This document shows, one piece after another, positions 47,134 to 56,038 of a stretch of 64,000 nt of DNA. The stretch spans positions 186,001-250,000 of the forward strand of contig JAHHEN010000006.1 in NCBI GenBank assembly GCA_018982785.1, written 5' to 3'. The DNA comes from Enterococcus innesii. GTDB taxonomy: Bacteria > Bacillota > Bacilli > Lactobacillales > Enterococcaceae. The position numbers and the translations under genes were made by a program. Numbering within the stretch: the stretch's first letter is position 1; the number at the start of each line of letters is the position of its first letter. The notes under the pieces were generated by a model. It searched no databases and had not been told where the DNA came from. It saw nothing but the letters and a program-made list of their open reading frames with translations.

Positions 47134-48627
47134 ATGAATGAGAAACAATTACGCTGGTATAATATTGCGCTGATGGCGTTCGTCTCTGTTTGGGGACTGG
47201 GAAATGTTGTAAACAACTACGCTCAACAAGGGTTGACTGTTGTTGTTTCGTGGCTATTAATTATGGCTCTTTATTTTGTACCCTATGCATTAAGTGTTGG
47301 TCAGTTAGGATCGACCTTCAAAGAGTCAAGTGGTGGGGTCTCCTCATGGATCAAAGAAACCTCAACAAAGCGGTTGGCTTTCTTTGCTGCTTGGACTTAT
47401 TGGGTCGTTCACGTGCCCTACTTGGCACAAAAACCCCAAGGAATCTTAGTATCATTGAGTTGGTTATTTAAAGGAAATGGTACATTTGTATCGACGATGG
47501 GTTCCATGGAAGTATCGTTGATTTGTTTAGCTATTTTTCTATTCTTTTTATGGATTGCCTCTAAAGGATTGACGACCTTAAAAATGATTGGGAACATCGC
47601 CGGAACAGCCATGTTCGTGATGTCGATTCTTTTTATCCTTTTAGCAGTGACTGCTCCAGCAATGACTGGTGCTGAAATTGCTACACCAAACATGTCATCT
47701 GTTTCAACCTATATCCCTAAATTTGACTTTACCTATTTAACCACGATCTCGATGCTGGTATTTGCGGTAGGTGGCTGTGAAAAAATCTCGCCTTACGTAA
47801 ATAACACAAAAAATCCTGCCAAAGAATTTCCAAAAGGCATGATCTTTTTAGCCGGTATGGTGGCGTTATGTGCCTTGCTCGGCTCGATTGCAATGGGGAT
47901 GCTTTTTGATGCCAACCATATTCCAGAAGATTTGATGGTCAACGGCGCTTATGAAGCCTTTCAACGACTAGGAAACTTCTACGGAATTGGCAACTTTTTT
48001 GTCATTCTTTATTCCATCGCCAATGCGTTGGCGCAAATTTCTGCGTTGGCATTTTCAATTGATGCCCCATTGAAAATATTATTGTCTGATGCTGATTCAG
48101 AATTTGTACCAAATGGCTTAGCAAAACTAAACAAAAAAGGAACACCAGTGAATGGGTATATTATGACTGGTATCCTAGTCAGCATTTTGATCATTATTCC
48201 AGCACTAGGAATCGGCAATATGACCGAACTGTATCGTTGGTTGTTGAACTTGAATTCAGTTGTCATGCCATTGCGTTACTTATGGGTCTTCTTAGCCTTT
48301 ATGCTAGTCAACAAACATGCCAATCGCTTTACTTCCGATTATAAATTCGTGAAAAACACCAAGGTTGGCTTTGGGATCGGCTTATGGTGCTTCTTGTTCA
48401 CGGCCTTTGCCTGCATTTTAGGGATGGTTCCTAAGCTTGATTATGCGGCAGATCCGCAAGCTTGGTTCTTCCAATTGGCCTTAAATATCATTACGCCAAT
48501 CGCCTTTCTTTTGATTGGCTTGATCTTGCCGATCATTGCGAAACGTGTAAATAAAAAAATCATTCCCTCAAAAAAGAGGTGTCCGACAACTATTTCAGTT
48601 GTCGGGCACCTCTTTCTTTGTAAATGA
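47134..48627 (+). CDS. APC-superfamily amino-acid permease (YjeM/GadC-like)
   Basis: ATG at 47134 follows AGAAGGAGAAAG. The product has 497 residues with about 12 hydrophobic helices. The N-terminal block WGLGNVVNNYAQQGLTVV, SSGGVSSWIKE and AVGGCEKISPYV follow the amino acid/polyamine/organocation pattern of the glutamate:GABA antiporter-like group. The substrate cannot be told. The reading frame runs into the following terminator hairpin: the stop codon at 48625-48627 lies beyond the hairpin, and the last 18 residues are encoded by it. The native stop was probably lost. Confidence 0.88.
   Translation: MNEKQLRWYNIALMAFVSVWGLGNVVNNYAQQGLTVVVSWLLIMALYFVPYALSVGQLGSTFKESSGGVSSWIKETSTKRLAFFAAWTYWVVHVPYLAQKPQGILVSLSWLFKGNGTFVSTMGSMEVSLICLAIFLFFLWIASKGLTTLKMIGNIAGTAMFVMSILFILLAVTAPAMTGAEIATPNMSSVSTYIPKFDFTYLTTISMLVFAVGGCEKISPYVNNTKNPAKEFPKGMIFLAGMVALCALLGSIAMGMLFDANHIPEDLMVNGAYEAFQRLGNFYGIGNFFVILYSIANALAQISALAFSIDAPLKILLSDADSEFVPNGLAKLNKKGTPVNGYIMTGILVSILIIIPALGIGNMTELYRWLLNLNSVVMPLRYLWVFLAFMLVNKHANRFTSDYKFVKNTKVGFGIGLWCFLFTAFACILGMVPKLDYAADPQAWFFQLALNIITPIAFLLIGLILPIIAKRVNKKIIPSKKRCPTTISVVGHLFLCK
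48575..48618. terminator. Long terminator hairpin inside the permease 3' end
   Basis: AGAGGTGTCCGACAACT (48575-48591) pairs with AGTTGTCGGGCACCTCT (48597-48613) with one G-U type mismatch, followed by TTCTTT and preceded by A6. It can work in both directions (TetR gene on the minus strand). Confidence 0.85.
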
Positions 48628-48674
48628 ACTTCTTCGCCGCTCGCGGTATTTGGTCCATCCTCTTGCCGAAGCAT

Positions 48675-49301
48675 TCATTCCTCTTTGTCGTCCTTTTTGA
48701 TTCCATACTTGATCCATTGCACCTTATAGCGAAAATCTTTGATCAGCTCTTTTGCGGTCCATTCATTCGAAATGAAATCTGTCAGACTATCCATCACAAC
48801 CGCCATAATAAAGTAAAGGAAACTGACGGCTTCTTGCGTATCATGGATCGTAAAGCGATTTTCTTCTAACAGTTCCAACCACTGACGAATCATGGGCGAA
48901 TCGTCAGGGATCGCATCGCGCTTCGTCCAGGCATTGCTTTGGGTACATAAGTGGATCATTTTCCAATGATCATCTTCAGGTGACCATTGACTGCACCAAG
49001 CCAAGTATTCTTCGATCCCTTTGAAAAAATCATTTTTGTTGCGGTTGATAAACGTAAAAATCGCAGAATGGATTTGGTTGGAATAGTTGGTGATCGCATA
49101 GTCATAGGCATCTTCTAAGTTTTGAAAGTACTTGTAAAACGCCCCTCTAGAAATGTGCGATTTTTCGACGATGGCAGAGACCTTGACTTGACTGATATGC
49201 TTGCTGAAAAATTCTTCTAAAAGCACGGCATCGATTTTTCTTTTTTTCTCTTGTTTTAAATGAAAAAATGTTGTACTTGGCAAGGGATTCTCCTCCATCA
49301 T
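48675..49301 (-). CDS. TetR-family regulator of the ABC exporter operon
   Basis: About 208 residues from ATG 49301; a TTG at 49307 directly behind AGGGAG is an equally possible start. The N-terminal helix-turn-helix is VKVSAIVEKSHISRGAFYKY, followed by FQNLEDAYDYA, the usual TetR pattern. The C-terminal ligand domain is unassigned. It is the third gene of the permease-ATPase-TetR unit, 41 bases after the ATPase gene, so it probably represses its own operon through the operator pair at 51161-51208. Confidence 0.88.
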   Translation of the reverse strand: MMEENPLPSTTFFHLKQEKKRKIDAVLLEEFFSKHISQVKVSAIVEKSHISRGAFYKYFQNLEDAYDYAITNYSNQIHSAIFTFINRNKNDFFKGIEEYLAWCSQWSPEDDHWKMIHLCTQSNAWTKRDAIPDDSPMIRQWLELLEENRFTIHDTQEAVSFLYFIMAVVMDSLTDFISNEWTAKELIKDFRYKVQWIKYGIKKDDKEE

Positions 49302-49348
49302 TCGCAATCTACTCCCTCTATTATAAACAAATCCCTCTACTTTTCCAC

Positions 49349-50050
49349 TCAGACTTGTGCAGTTTCTCTTGATGGGGCGTTTTGTTCGATGAGATTGCCA
49401 TCTTCCATTCGGAAAATGCGATCACTCCATTGGATCATTCGCTCGTCGTGGGTGACCATGACTGTCGCTTTCTTTTTCTCATGTGCTTCTTTCACCAATA
49501 ACTTCACGACTTCATACGCATGATCGGTGTCTAAGCTGGCAGTTGGTTCATCCGCTAAAATCAAGCTTGGGTCATTAAACAACGCCCTGCCGATCGCTAC
49601 TCGTTGACGTTCCCCACCAGATAAATCGCGGGGAAACTTGTCTTGAAGGTCGAGAATATCTAATGAAGCAAGCAATTCATCAATCCGTTCCTTTTCCTTG
49701 GCTTTTCCTGAAACTTTGTCGACCAAATAAAATTGTTCCTTTACCGTTAGAAAAGGGATCAAATTCGAGCTTTGCAAGATAAACCCAATCTCTTTAAAAC
49801 GCAACTTCCCTCGTTGCTTTTCATTTAATTGGGAAAAGTTCACCTGGTTGATGATGATCTCTCCAGATGTTGGACTTTGTAAGCCGCCAGCGATGGTCAA
49901 AAAGGTACTTTTCCCTGAACCAGAAGGGCCGATGATACTGACAAACTCCCCTTCTTGAACATGAAAATTCAGTCCTTTTAATGCCGTTACTTCCGTATGT
50001 TGCTTGCCAAATTTTTTTATAATATCCTTCATTACTAAAATGTCTTTCAT
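49349..50050 (-). CDS. ABC transporter ATPase (LolD/MacB-type)
   Basis: ATG at 50050 follows TAGGAGGG. The 233-residue protein has Walker A GPSGSGKST, Q-loop FILQSSNLIP, signature LSGGERQRVAIGRAL, Walker B LILADEPTASLD and H-loop VMVTHDE. It energises the FtsX-like permease encoded 5 bases upstream. Exporters of this class handle peptides, antimicrobials or heme; the substrate is not evident. Confidence 0.95.
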   Translation of the reverse strand: MKDILVMKDIIKKFGKQHTEVTALKGLNFHVQEGEFVSIIGPSGSGKSTFLTIAGGLQSPTSGEIIINQVNFSQLNEKQRGKLRFKEIGFILQSSNLIPFLTVKEQFYLVDKVSGKAKEKERIDELLASLDILDLQDKFPRDLSGGERQRVAIGRALFNDPSLILADEPTASLDTDHAYEVVKLLVKEAHEKKKATVMVTHDERMIQWSDRIFRMEDGNLIEQNAPSRETAQV

Positions 50051-50055
50051 CTTTG

Positions 50056-51132
50056 TTACCCTCCTATTGCCGTGATTGGATCGACTTTTGTGACCGTCCG
50101 AATGGAGAATAAGCCGCCTAGAACTGCCACGAGAATCAAGATGCCGCTGTAAAGCAGCCATTGCTTTAATTCAAAGAAAAATGGCATGGCATCTGGTAAA
50201 AATAAACTGGTGCCGTATGCCGCCGCAAAGGCTAGGGCTACCCCGATCACACCGACCATAAATGCTTGCGCAATAATTGATTTAGCAATAAAGCTGGTCC
50301 GAATCCCTTGGGCTTTCATCACACCAAAAATCGCCGTTTTTTGTAGGGTGATCACATACATGAAAATTCCCACGATTGCCGTTGCAACAACAAACAAGAA
50401 GTAGATCATGGCGTTTAAGGTCAAGTTTTGGGCAGAAAATCCAGGAAGCTTTTCAATAAAGTCTTCCGTTGCCAACACTTTGAGCGGTGTTCCTTCTTGG
50501 TTATCGACTTTTGGCTCACTTGATTTGGTCACAATGATATTGATTGGCTGCTCCTTTTCAGATGCAAATGGTTGATTAGCAAACTTCATTTTTGTCCAAG
50601 TATCGAGGGAAGTATAAATCACTGGTGACACCGTATAAGACGTTTCTGGGGTGATCCCAACGACTTTGAAGGTTTCATCTGAACGCCCGATTTTCACTTG
50701 ATCCCCGACCTTGATACCTTCTTCTGCTAAGTTTTCTGAAATCGTGATCTCATTTTCTTTTGAAAATGACTTGCCTTCTAAAACTTCTGGTAACAAGAAC
50801 GCATCGTCTTGTGTACCAAAAACAGTCACATTGACTTGTTCATCGTTGACCGTGATGACACTGCTGTATAAACCAATCGGAGCTTTTTGGGTCCCTTCTA
50901 CACGGTCTACATCCCCTCTCGTCAATTGCGAAGCCGCAAATGTGTCATTCGCATCTTCTGATAAAACGATCGCGGATGAATCCCAATCGACGATGGCCTT
51001 TTTAAAATCCCAGTTAAGTCCGGTAGCTAAGCCAGACAATATAAAAACAACATAGGCGATCAAAAACATGATTCCTACGATCAGCCCATATCTTAATTTT
51101 GAATAACGCATTTCTTTTATAGCCAGAAACAT
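50056..51132 (-). CDS. ABC transporter permease, FtsX/MacB family
   Basis: ATG at 51132 follows CAGGAGGAAAG. The 358-residue protein has an N-terminal helix (YGLIVGIMFLIAYVVFILSG), an extracytoplasmic domain of about 190 residues and three C-terminal helices ending in the FtsX block (LVAVLGGLFSIRTVTKVDPI). The single subunit of four helices fits a dimeric MacB-like exporter. First gene of the TetR-controlled operon. Confidence 0.92.
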   Translation of the reverse strand: MFLAIKEMRYSKLRYGLIVGIMFLIAYVVFILSGLATGLNWDFKKAIVDWDSSAIVLSEDANDTFAASQLTRGDVDRVEGTQKAPIGLYSSVITVNDEQVNVTVFGTQDDAFLLPEVLEGKSFSKENEITISENLAEEGIKVGDQVKIGRSDETFKVVGITPETSYTVSPVIYTSLDTWTKMKFANQPFASEKEQPINIIVTKSSEPKVDNQEGTPLKVLATEDFIEKLPGFSAQNLTLNAMIYFLFVVATAIVGIFMYVITLQKTAIFGVMKAQGIRTSFIAKSIIAQAFMVGVIGVALAFAAAYGTSLFLPDAMPFFFELKQWLLYSGILILVAVLGGLFSIRTVTKVDPITAIGG

Positions 51133-51160
51133 TGCTCTTTCCTCCTGTTTTCCAAATGTG

Positions 51161-51208
51161 GACAAAGTGTCACTTTTTGAAGAATACCACACAAGGTGAC
51201 ACTTTGTC
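51161..51208. promoter_or_regulatory. Inverted pair of 13-bp operators over the ABC operon promoter
   Basis: GACAAAGTGTCAC (51161-51173) and its exact inverse GTGACACTTTGTC (51196-51208) bracket 22 bases. On the minus strand GTGACA and TATTCT, 18 bases apart, form a plausible promoter overlapped by the upstream copy. This is the probable target of the TetR regulator. Confidence 0.75.
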
Positions 51209-51367
51209 ACTTTTTACAACTCGGAAAGTTTGTAAGGTTGATCGATCATTCTTTTTCTGTCATTCACTGAGGATGTTTTTTCCTAAAGGAGTGTAAATAA
51301 AGAAAGTTGAATACTGGGCGTTTCGCGTAAAATACGCCATTTCCTTTTAACATTCTTTGCTAGATGA

Positions 51368-51407
51368 AAAAAAGCATGGCAGACCGTAAATAGTCGAACC
51401 ATGCTTT
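51368..51407 (-). terminator. Terminator of the lactate dehydrogenase gene
   Basis: AAAGCATGG and CCATGCTTT pair around about 19 bases. On the minus strand the hairpin is followed by seven Ts. Confidence 0.8.
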
Positions 51408-51450
51408 GGCAAAAACGAACACGAGGATTTCATTATTGGTGTTCTAGAGA

Positions 51451-52409
51451 TCAGCTGACTTTGCTTTGTCCAATTGTGGAAATTACTGCTCGTAACTGAT
51501 GACACGAAGTATCAAACTGCCGTTTTTCCTCAGGGGTAAGCGTCAATTCAATAATTTCGCGGACGCCGTTTTGGTCCACGACTGCAGGAACACCTGTGAA
51601 TAAATCGTTGATGCCATATTCCCCATCAAGGTAGGAAGACACCGGCAGAATCGCTTGCTCATCATTTAAGATCGCTCGAACGATTCTTGCGACACTCATC
51701 CCTATCCCGTAAAAAGTTGCTTGTTTTCGATCGATGATTTCATAGGCGGCATTTTTACTCGTTCAGAAAGAACCGCTAGATCGGCAACGGTCAAACGATC
51801 CTTTTGCTTGATCAATTCTACGATCGGTTGTCCACCGATCGTTGTATGGGACCAGACAGCGACTTCCGAATCACCGTGTTCCCCAATGATATACCCATGA
51901 ATATTCCGTGGATCGATGGCTAATTTTGCCGCCACTTCTTTTCGAAGTCTTGTGGTATCGAGGGTCGTTCCCGTACCAACGACACGATTGGCTGACAACC
52001 CAGACACACGCCATGCTTGATAAGTTAAGACATCGACTGGGTTTGAAGCGATGACAAGCACGCCATCAAAGCCTGAAGCCATCACTTGTTTTGTGACGCT
52101 TGCCATAATTTCGGCGTTCACATCGATCAATTCAAGCCGTGTTTGTCCTGGCTTTTGGTTGATCCCTGCAGTAATAACGACGATATCAGCATCTTTACAT
52201 TCCGAGTACTCTCCCGCCCAAACTTTGATGTTTTCTTGCCCCCATGACATACCGTCTAACAAATCGAGGGCTTCTCCTTCTGCTTTGTCTCTATTGACAT
52301 CGATCAAGACCAATTCATTGATCAGTCCTTGATTGATCATGGAATACGCAATGCTCGTTCCAACGAAACCTGTTCCGACAACGACAACTTTTCTGCTTGT
52401 ACTTTTCAT
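51451..52409 (-). CDS. ldh: L-lactate dehydrogenase, one-base frameshift
   Basis: ATG at 52409 follows GAAGGGA. The NAD fold begins KVVVVGTGFVGTSIAYSMI. NQKPGQTRLEL carries the Gln that marks lactate rather than malate specificity, and the catalytic His is in GYIIGEHGDSE. The frame breaks in an A run (51752-51756, five; six expected), where ERVK should continue NAAYEIIDRKQATFYGIG into SVARIVRAIL. Restored, it has 319 residues. It reduces pyruvate to L-lactate with NADH. Its own promoter region holds the palindrome GCGTAgagTACGC (about 52453-52465). Confidence 0.9.
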
Positions 52410-52502
52410 GTGCGATCCCTTCTCTTTCTTTTCAAATACTTGTGCTATTGTTTTGCGTAGAGTACGCATTTTCTCAAAAAATGGATGATTTTTTGTGTTT
52501 CC

Positions 52503-53470
52503 TTAATAACTATGACCGGCAATCAGCGCTTTGGTTTGCTGATACAAATGAGCAGCATATTTTCCTAACACATAGCAGACGACAATCACGGCAAAGCTTG
52601 TTTCAATAATCGTTAAGGCTTGTAGAAACCCAAATATCAGTGGGTGATTCGCAAAAAACAGCGCTGATTTGAACATAGCAGTCGCCGAGATCACAAGAGG
52701 AAACGTAAATGCCGCATAGCTTGGGTAAAACCCGACTGCCAACATGTTTTTCATATAAGCGACGACACAAAAATAAATCGTTTGTGACAATAACAGCATA
52801 AAGGCGACAAACCAAGCAGAGCCTTGTTCAAATACGGAGAGGTAACCCGCTAAACAAAGAGAACCTGGTGCTGTTAAAATCGTGATCAACGGAACTGCCG
52901 CACGTTCCGTCAGCTTCTGATGGACAATTCGTTTTAAAATAATCGGCAAAAGCGCAAAATACAATACCAATGCGATCCAGACGACCACTTCCCCCAGCTC
53001 TTTAAAAAAAACAGCAGAAGTATTGGGAATGACGCCAATCCCGACGAAGGTAATAAACCAGCTTGGATAAATGTATTCCAGCGAAAGGTCGACAGGCAAA
53101 ATATGCACGACAACAAAATAGATCATTAAAGCAAAATGTAAGCCGATAGCCCCCACCAGAGCAGATCATTCACCACTGCATTGGGAATGACCCGTTCAAA
53201 AACAGTGGAAATCACCATCAGCGCCATCGTAAAGGTCGGCGCCACCGAAGCAACGATTGGGTTTTGTAACTCTGACATCGTGTGCTTAAATGTAAAGCAT
53301 ACTTTCAGAAGGAAGAGCCCCATGATGAAAATACCAAGGGTGCAAAACGCATTTCCAACCGTCTCCATTCCTTCTGAATACAATAAATTCCCCAAAGACA
53401 CAGTGCCTAAAATCAAGCCGCAAATCGGGATTGGCAATGAATGTAAAAAATGCTGGATCGATGTTTTCAT
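52503..53470 (-). CDS. TDT-family transporter (TehA/Mae1-like), one-base frameshift
   Basis: ATG at 53470 follows AAAGGATGAG. The membrane protein has about ten helices. The N-terminal part is PIPICGLILGTVSLGNLLY, and the later part includes YPSYAAFTFPLVISATAM, a hallmark of the tellurite-resistance/dicarboxylate transporter family. The frame breaks in a run of five Gs (53150-53154; six expected) between NDLLWWG and AIGLHFALM. The restored length is 322 residues. Substrates in this family include malate and other anions. Divergent from a LysR regulator. Confidence 0.85.
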
Positions 53471-53536
53471 CAACTCATCCTTTCTTAATGTATGAAAATT
53501 TCAATTAAATTTGCTTTCTTTTTTCTCTACACTTAT

Positions 53537-53565
53537 ACTATAATCACCTGATAACTATTTGTAAA
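53537..53565 (-). promoter_or_regulatory. Promoter of the TDT transporter gene
   Basis: TTTACA (53560-53565 complement), 17 bases, TATAGT (53537-53542 complement), in the divergent gap with the LysR gene. Confidence 0.75.
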
Positions 53566-53620
53566 ATTGTTCTTTTAAATACTAATTATAAATTTTATTA
53601 ATAATAAAGGAGTCCGCAAA

Positions 53621-54448
53621 ATGATTGAATTGCTCAAAACCTTCATTGTTGTTTATGAAACGAGAAACTTTAGTCTTGCCGCCAAACAGCTCTATAAAAC
53701 TCAGCCAACGATCTCCTTGCAAATCCAACGATTAGAGGCGGAACTTGGCTTCAAGCTTTTTGAACGTAAAGGAAAACAATTGATTTTACCCACTAGCCAA
53801 GCGGAGTTTTTGTATCCTCGTGTTGTCGAGTCCCTCCGTTCATTGTCCACTATTTTTTCGCAAGCTAAAGACACCAAAAATTTTAAAACAGAGTGTGTGA
53901 TCGCTTGTTCGAATACCACCGCCGTTTACTTACTGCCCAGCATCATGGCACAGCTGATTGCAGAATTTCCAACATTTGCCTTTGAAATCAAAATCATGAA
54001 TTCGCAAGAAGTGATCGATGCCGTCGAATCAAACAAAGCCCATATCGGCCTGATCGAAAAATCAATCGTTTCGCCATTGATCCAAAAAGAATTCGTTTAT
54101 CGCGATGAATTGGTGTTAGCAGGCAACCTCGCTTCTGATTTTTGGGTCTTGCGGGAAAATGACTCGGGGATGTACTACATTAACGAAACCTATCTGTACG
54201 CACAGCACCTGCATCCGCAAATCATCAAAGCCAATAATAGCGAAGTGATTTTGTCCCTACTAAAACAAAACATCGGTAAATCGATCATTTCGAAACTTTC
54301 ATTACCAGAAGACTTGCCCTGGCAGGAACTTGATCCAGAGTACCGCTATCGTGATCTTTTTATCATTCAGAATCGTCAGCGTGTGACGCCGGAAACCGGA
54401 GAGGTTTATGAGGAGATTAAACGACTCTTGTTGGCATTGATTCCATAA
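53621..54448 (+). CDS. LysR-family transcriptional regulator
   Basis: ATG at 53621 follows AAAGGAG. The 275-residue protein begins with the LysR winged helix (LLKTFIVVYETRNFSLAAKQ, KTQPTISLQIQRLEAELGFK) and continues with a substrate-binding domain (CVIACSNTTAVYLLPSIMAQ). It is somewhat short for the family. Divergent orientation suggests it regulates the TDT transporter and itself; the inducer is unknown. Confidence 0.92.
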   Translation: MIELLKTFIVVYETRNFSLAAKQLYKTQPTISLQIQRLEAELGFKLFERKGKQLILPTSQAEFLYPRVVESLRSLSTIFSQAKDTKNFKTECVIACSNTTAVYLLPSIMAQLIAEFPTFAFEIKIMNSQEVIDAVESNKAHIGLIEKSIVSPLIQKEFVYRDELVLAGNLASDFWVLRENDSGMYYINETYLYAQHLHPQIIKANNSEVILSLLKQNIGKSIISKLSLPEDLPWQELDPEYRYRDLFIIQNRQRVTPETGEVYEEIKRLLLALIP

Positions 54449-54488
54449 ATATTAGTCTTTTGAACCAATTAAAATGAATACAAAAAAA

Positions 54489-54523
54489 GACGCTGGAGTG
54501 TCGTTTGTCACTCCTCCAGCATC
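54489..54523 (+). terminator. Terminator after the LysR gene
   Basis: GCTGGAG and CTCCAGC (54492-54498, 54514-54520) form the stem, flanked by A and T tracts; it also serves the convergent acetyltransferase gene. Confidence 0.75.
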
Positions 54524-54532
54524 TTTTCATTT

Positions 54533-54962
54533 TTATAATTCCTTGATAAACCGTTTCTGTTCATGACTGCTGTGGTAGCCATGGTTTTCATAAAACCTGT
54601 GGGCAGCATGGCGTTTGACATTCGAATTTAATCGAATGCCGTGCATTCCTCGCTGTCTGGCTTCTTCTTCAATTGCCGACAGTAGTTTCCCCAACACCTT
54701 GCTTTTGCACTTGATCATCCACTACTAAACCTAGGACATTAAAAAATCGCCCGGCAGAATAAACTGTTGAATACGGCTGTGCTTCAATCATTCCAACTGC
54801 TTTTCCCTCTATTTCAGCAACAAGCAAGAGATGGTCCTCCTCAGCTATGATCCTCTTTAAACCCTCGATCAATACTTCTTCTTCGATTGGATAGCCTAGT
54901 ACTTTCGACAAATGAGCTAGTTCTTTATGATCAGACAATGCTGCGGCTCTAATTTTCATCAT
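54533..54962 (-). CDS. GNAT-family acetyltransferase, one-base frameshift
   Basis: ATG 54962 (or 54959) follows AGGAGA. The N-terminal part (KIRAAALSDHKELAHLSKVL through NVLGLVVDDQVQKQGVG) and C-terminal part (KLLSAIEEEARQRG to RFYENHGYH) lie in different frames. They are joined if the run of four Gs at 54689-54692 is reduced to three. The acetyl-CoA motif is then QKQGVGKLL. The restored length is 142 residues. The substrate is unknown. Confidence 0.85.
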
Positions 54963-55167
54963 ATTCTCCTGTCTTTTGCTTTTGGTTCGGTCATTTCTTT
55001 AGAAAGTTTAATTTCATTTTCAACTTGGAAAAATGGTAAGTAGTCGCTTTGTGCAACCACAATAGAAAACGGAAATATACAGACAGTATACTAGCGATCA
55101 CCTTATTGTTTTCACTATCTTTTTCCCGCTTGCTAAATTCCTTCAAGTTATTTTGCTAAATCAATAT
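54963..55167. other. Non-coding gap
   Basis: About 200 AT-rich bases with no coding frame, hairpin or promoter that I could support. Confidence 0.5.
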
Positions 55168-55881
55168 TTACGTCTGATCAAATGAAATGAGTGCGTACTC
55201 GTTAGGTATATACCTGATGGTCGTATATTCAAATAATTTTCCCATATCATTATAGACCGCATTTTCCAGTATCCCCACACAATTATTTTTTCCTAAAGCT
55301 AATTCTTTAAAGTCAGAATCTTTTGCAGACTCAACTTTCATAATGGACTTTGATGCAGCGATTTTAAAATCTAAGTTTTGTTTGATATGGTCGTAGATTG
55401 ATCCGGCTATGATTTTCTCATTAAGTCCCTTAACGATACTTTTTTTGAAATAACTCGTATCTGACATCATCGCTTTCCCATTAATGATTCGTAATCGTTT
55501 CACAAGGTATACTCTTTCACCAACCGGAAATGAAATTTTTTTGCTAATGAAACATCAACAGTCAACTCGCGAAATTCTTGCACAATTGTTTTTTTCGACT
55601 TCAGTATCTGAGGATAGTGCCTTCAATCCTTGAAAATTGCCTACCTTGAATGACTTCTTGTCAATCTCGATTCTTTCAAGAATCACTACCCCTCTTCCTT
55701 TCACACTATAAACCAATCCATCTTCATTAAGCAGTTGAATCGCTCGGCGAACTGTATTTCTACTAGTACCAAATCGCTCAATTAACGCCATTTCGGTCGG
55801 TAAAACCATTGTATCGTTATAGAGTCCCTCATTAATTTCATTTTTCAAAGTGTCATATATATCCCGAAACTTGTTCACCAT
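55168..55881 (-). CDS. GntR/HutC-family regulator with UTRA domain, two compensating frameshifts
   Basis: The N-terminal winged helix (LPTEMALIERFGTSRNTVRRA, then NEDGLVYSVKGRGVVIL) and the UTRA domain (KRLRIINGKAMMSDTSYFKK to YEYTTIRY-type ending) are in different frames. Between them the A run at 55589-55595 has one extra base (seven for six) and that at 55536-55542 lacks one (seven for eight). Correcting both gives TIVQEFRELTVDVSLAKK, ISFPVGERVYLV and a 237-residue protein. Divergent from the EIIBC-esterase operon, whose promoter carries two matching palindromes. ATG at 55881 follows GAGGTGGAAC. Confidence 0.87.
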
Positions 55882-55946
55882 AGTTCCACCTCACTCTTTC
55901 AGTTAATTATAGCATGATATCATTCTACCTATACAAAAAAACTTAA

Positions 55947-55993
55947 ATTTGTTTAAACAAATACTTGATTATTTGTTTAAACAAATTTAAAAT
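55947..55993 (+). promoter_or_regulatory. Promoter with two identical GntR-type palindromes
   Basis: ATTTGTTTAAACAAAT occurs at 55947-55962 and 55971-55986, 24 bases centre to centre. The promoter TTGATT (55965-55970), 17 bases, TAAAAT (55988-55993) has the second palindrome exactly filling its spacer; the first lies just upstream of the -35. TTGT-N4-ACAA is the usual HutC-type operator core. Confidence 0.85.
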
Positions 55994-55996
55994 GAG

Positions 55997-56010
55997 CGTA
56001 ACCGGTTAAA
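55997..56010. promoter_or_regulatory. Degenerate cre-like palindrome
   Basis: CGTAACCGGTTAAA shares the TAACCGGTTA core with cre sites but deviates at positions 1 and 13. It lies between the -10 and the EIIBC start, a usual place for CcpA repression. Confidence 0.4.
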
Positions 56011-56038
56011 AGAAATAAAGAAATGAGGAGGTTTTAGT

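Noticed and set aside
55947-55986. CRISPR-like repeat at the twin palindromes
   Set aside because: Only two units with an 8-base gap; they fit a promoter operator pair.
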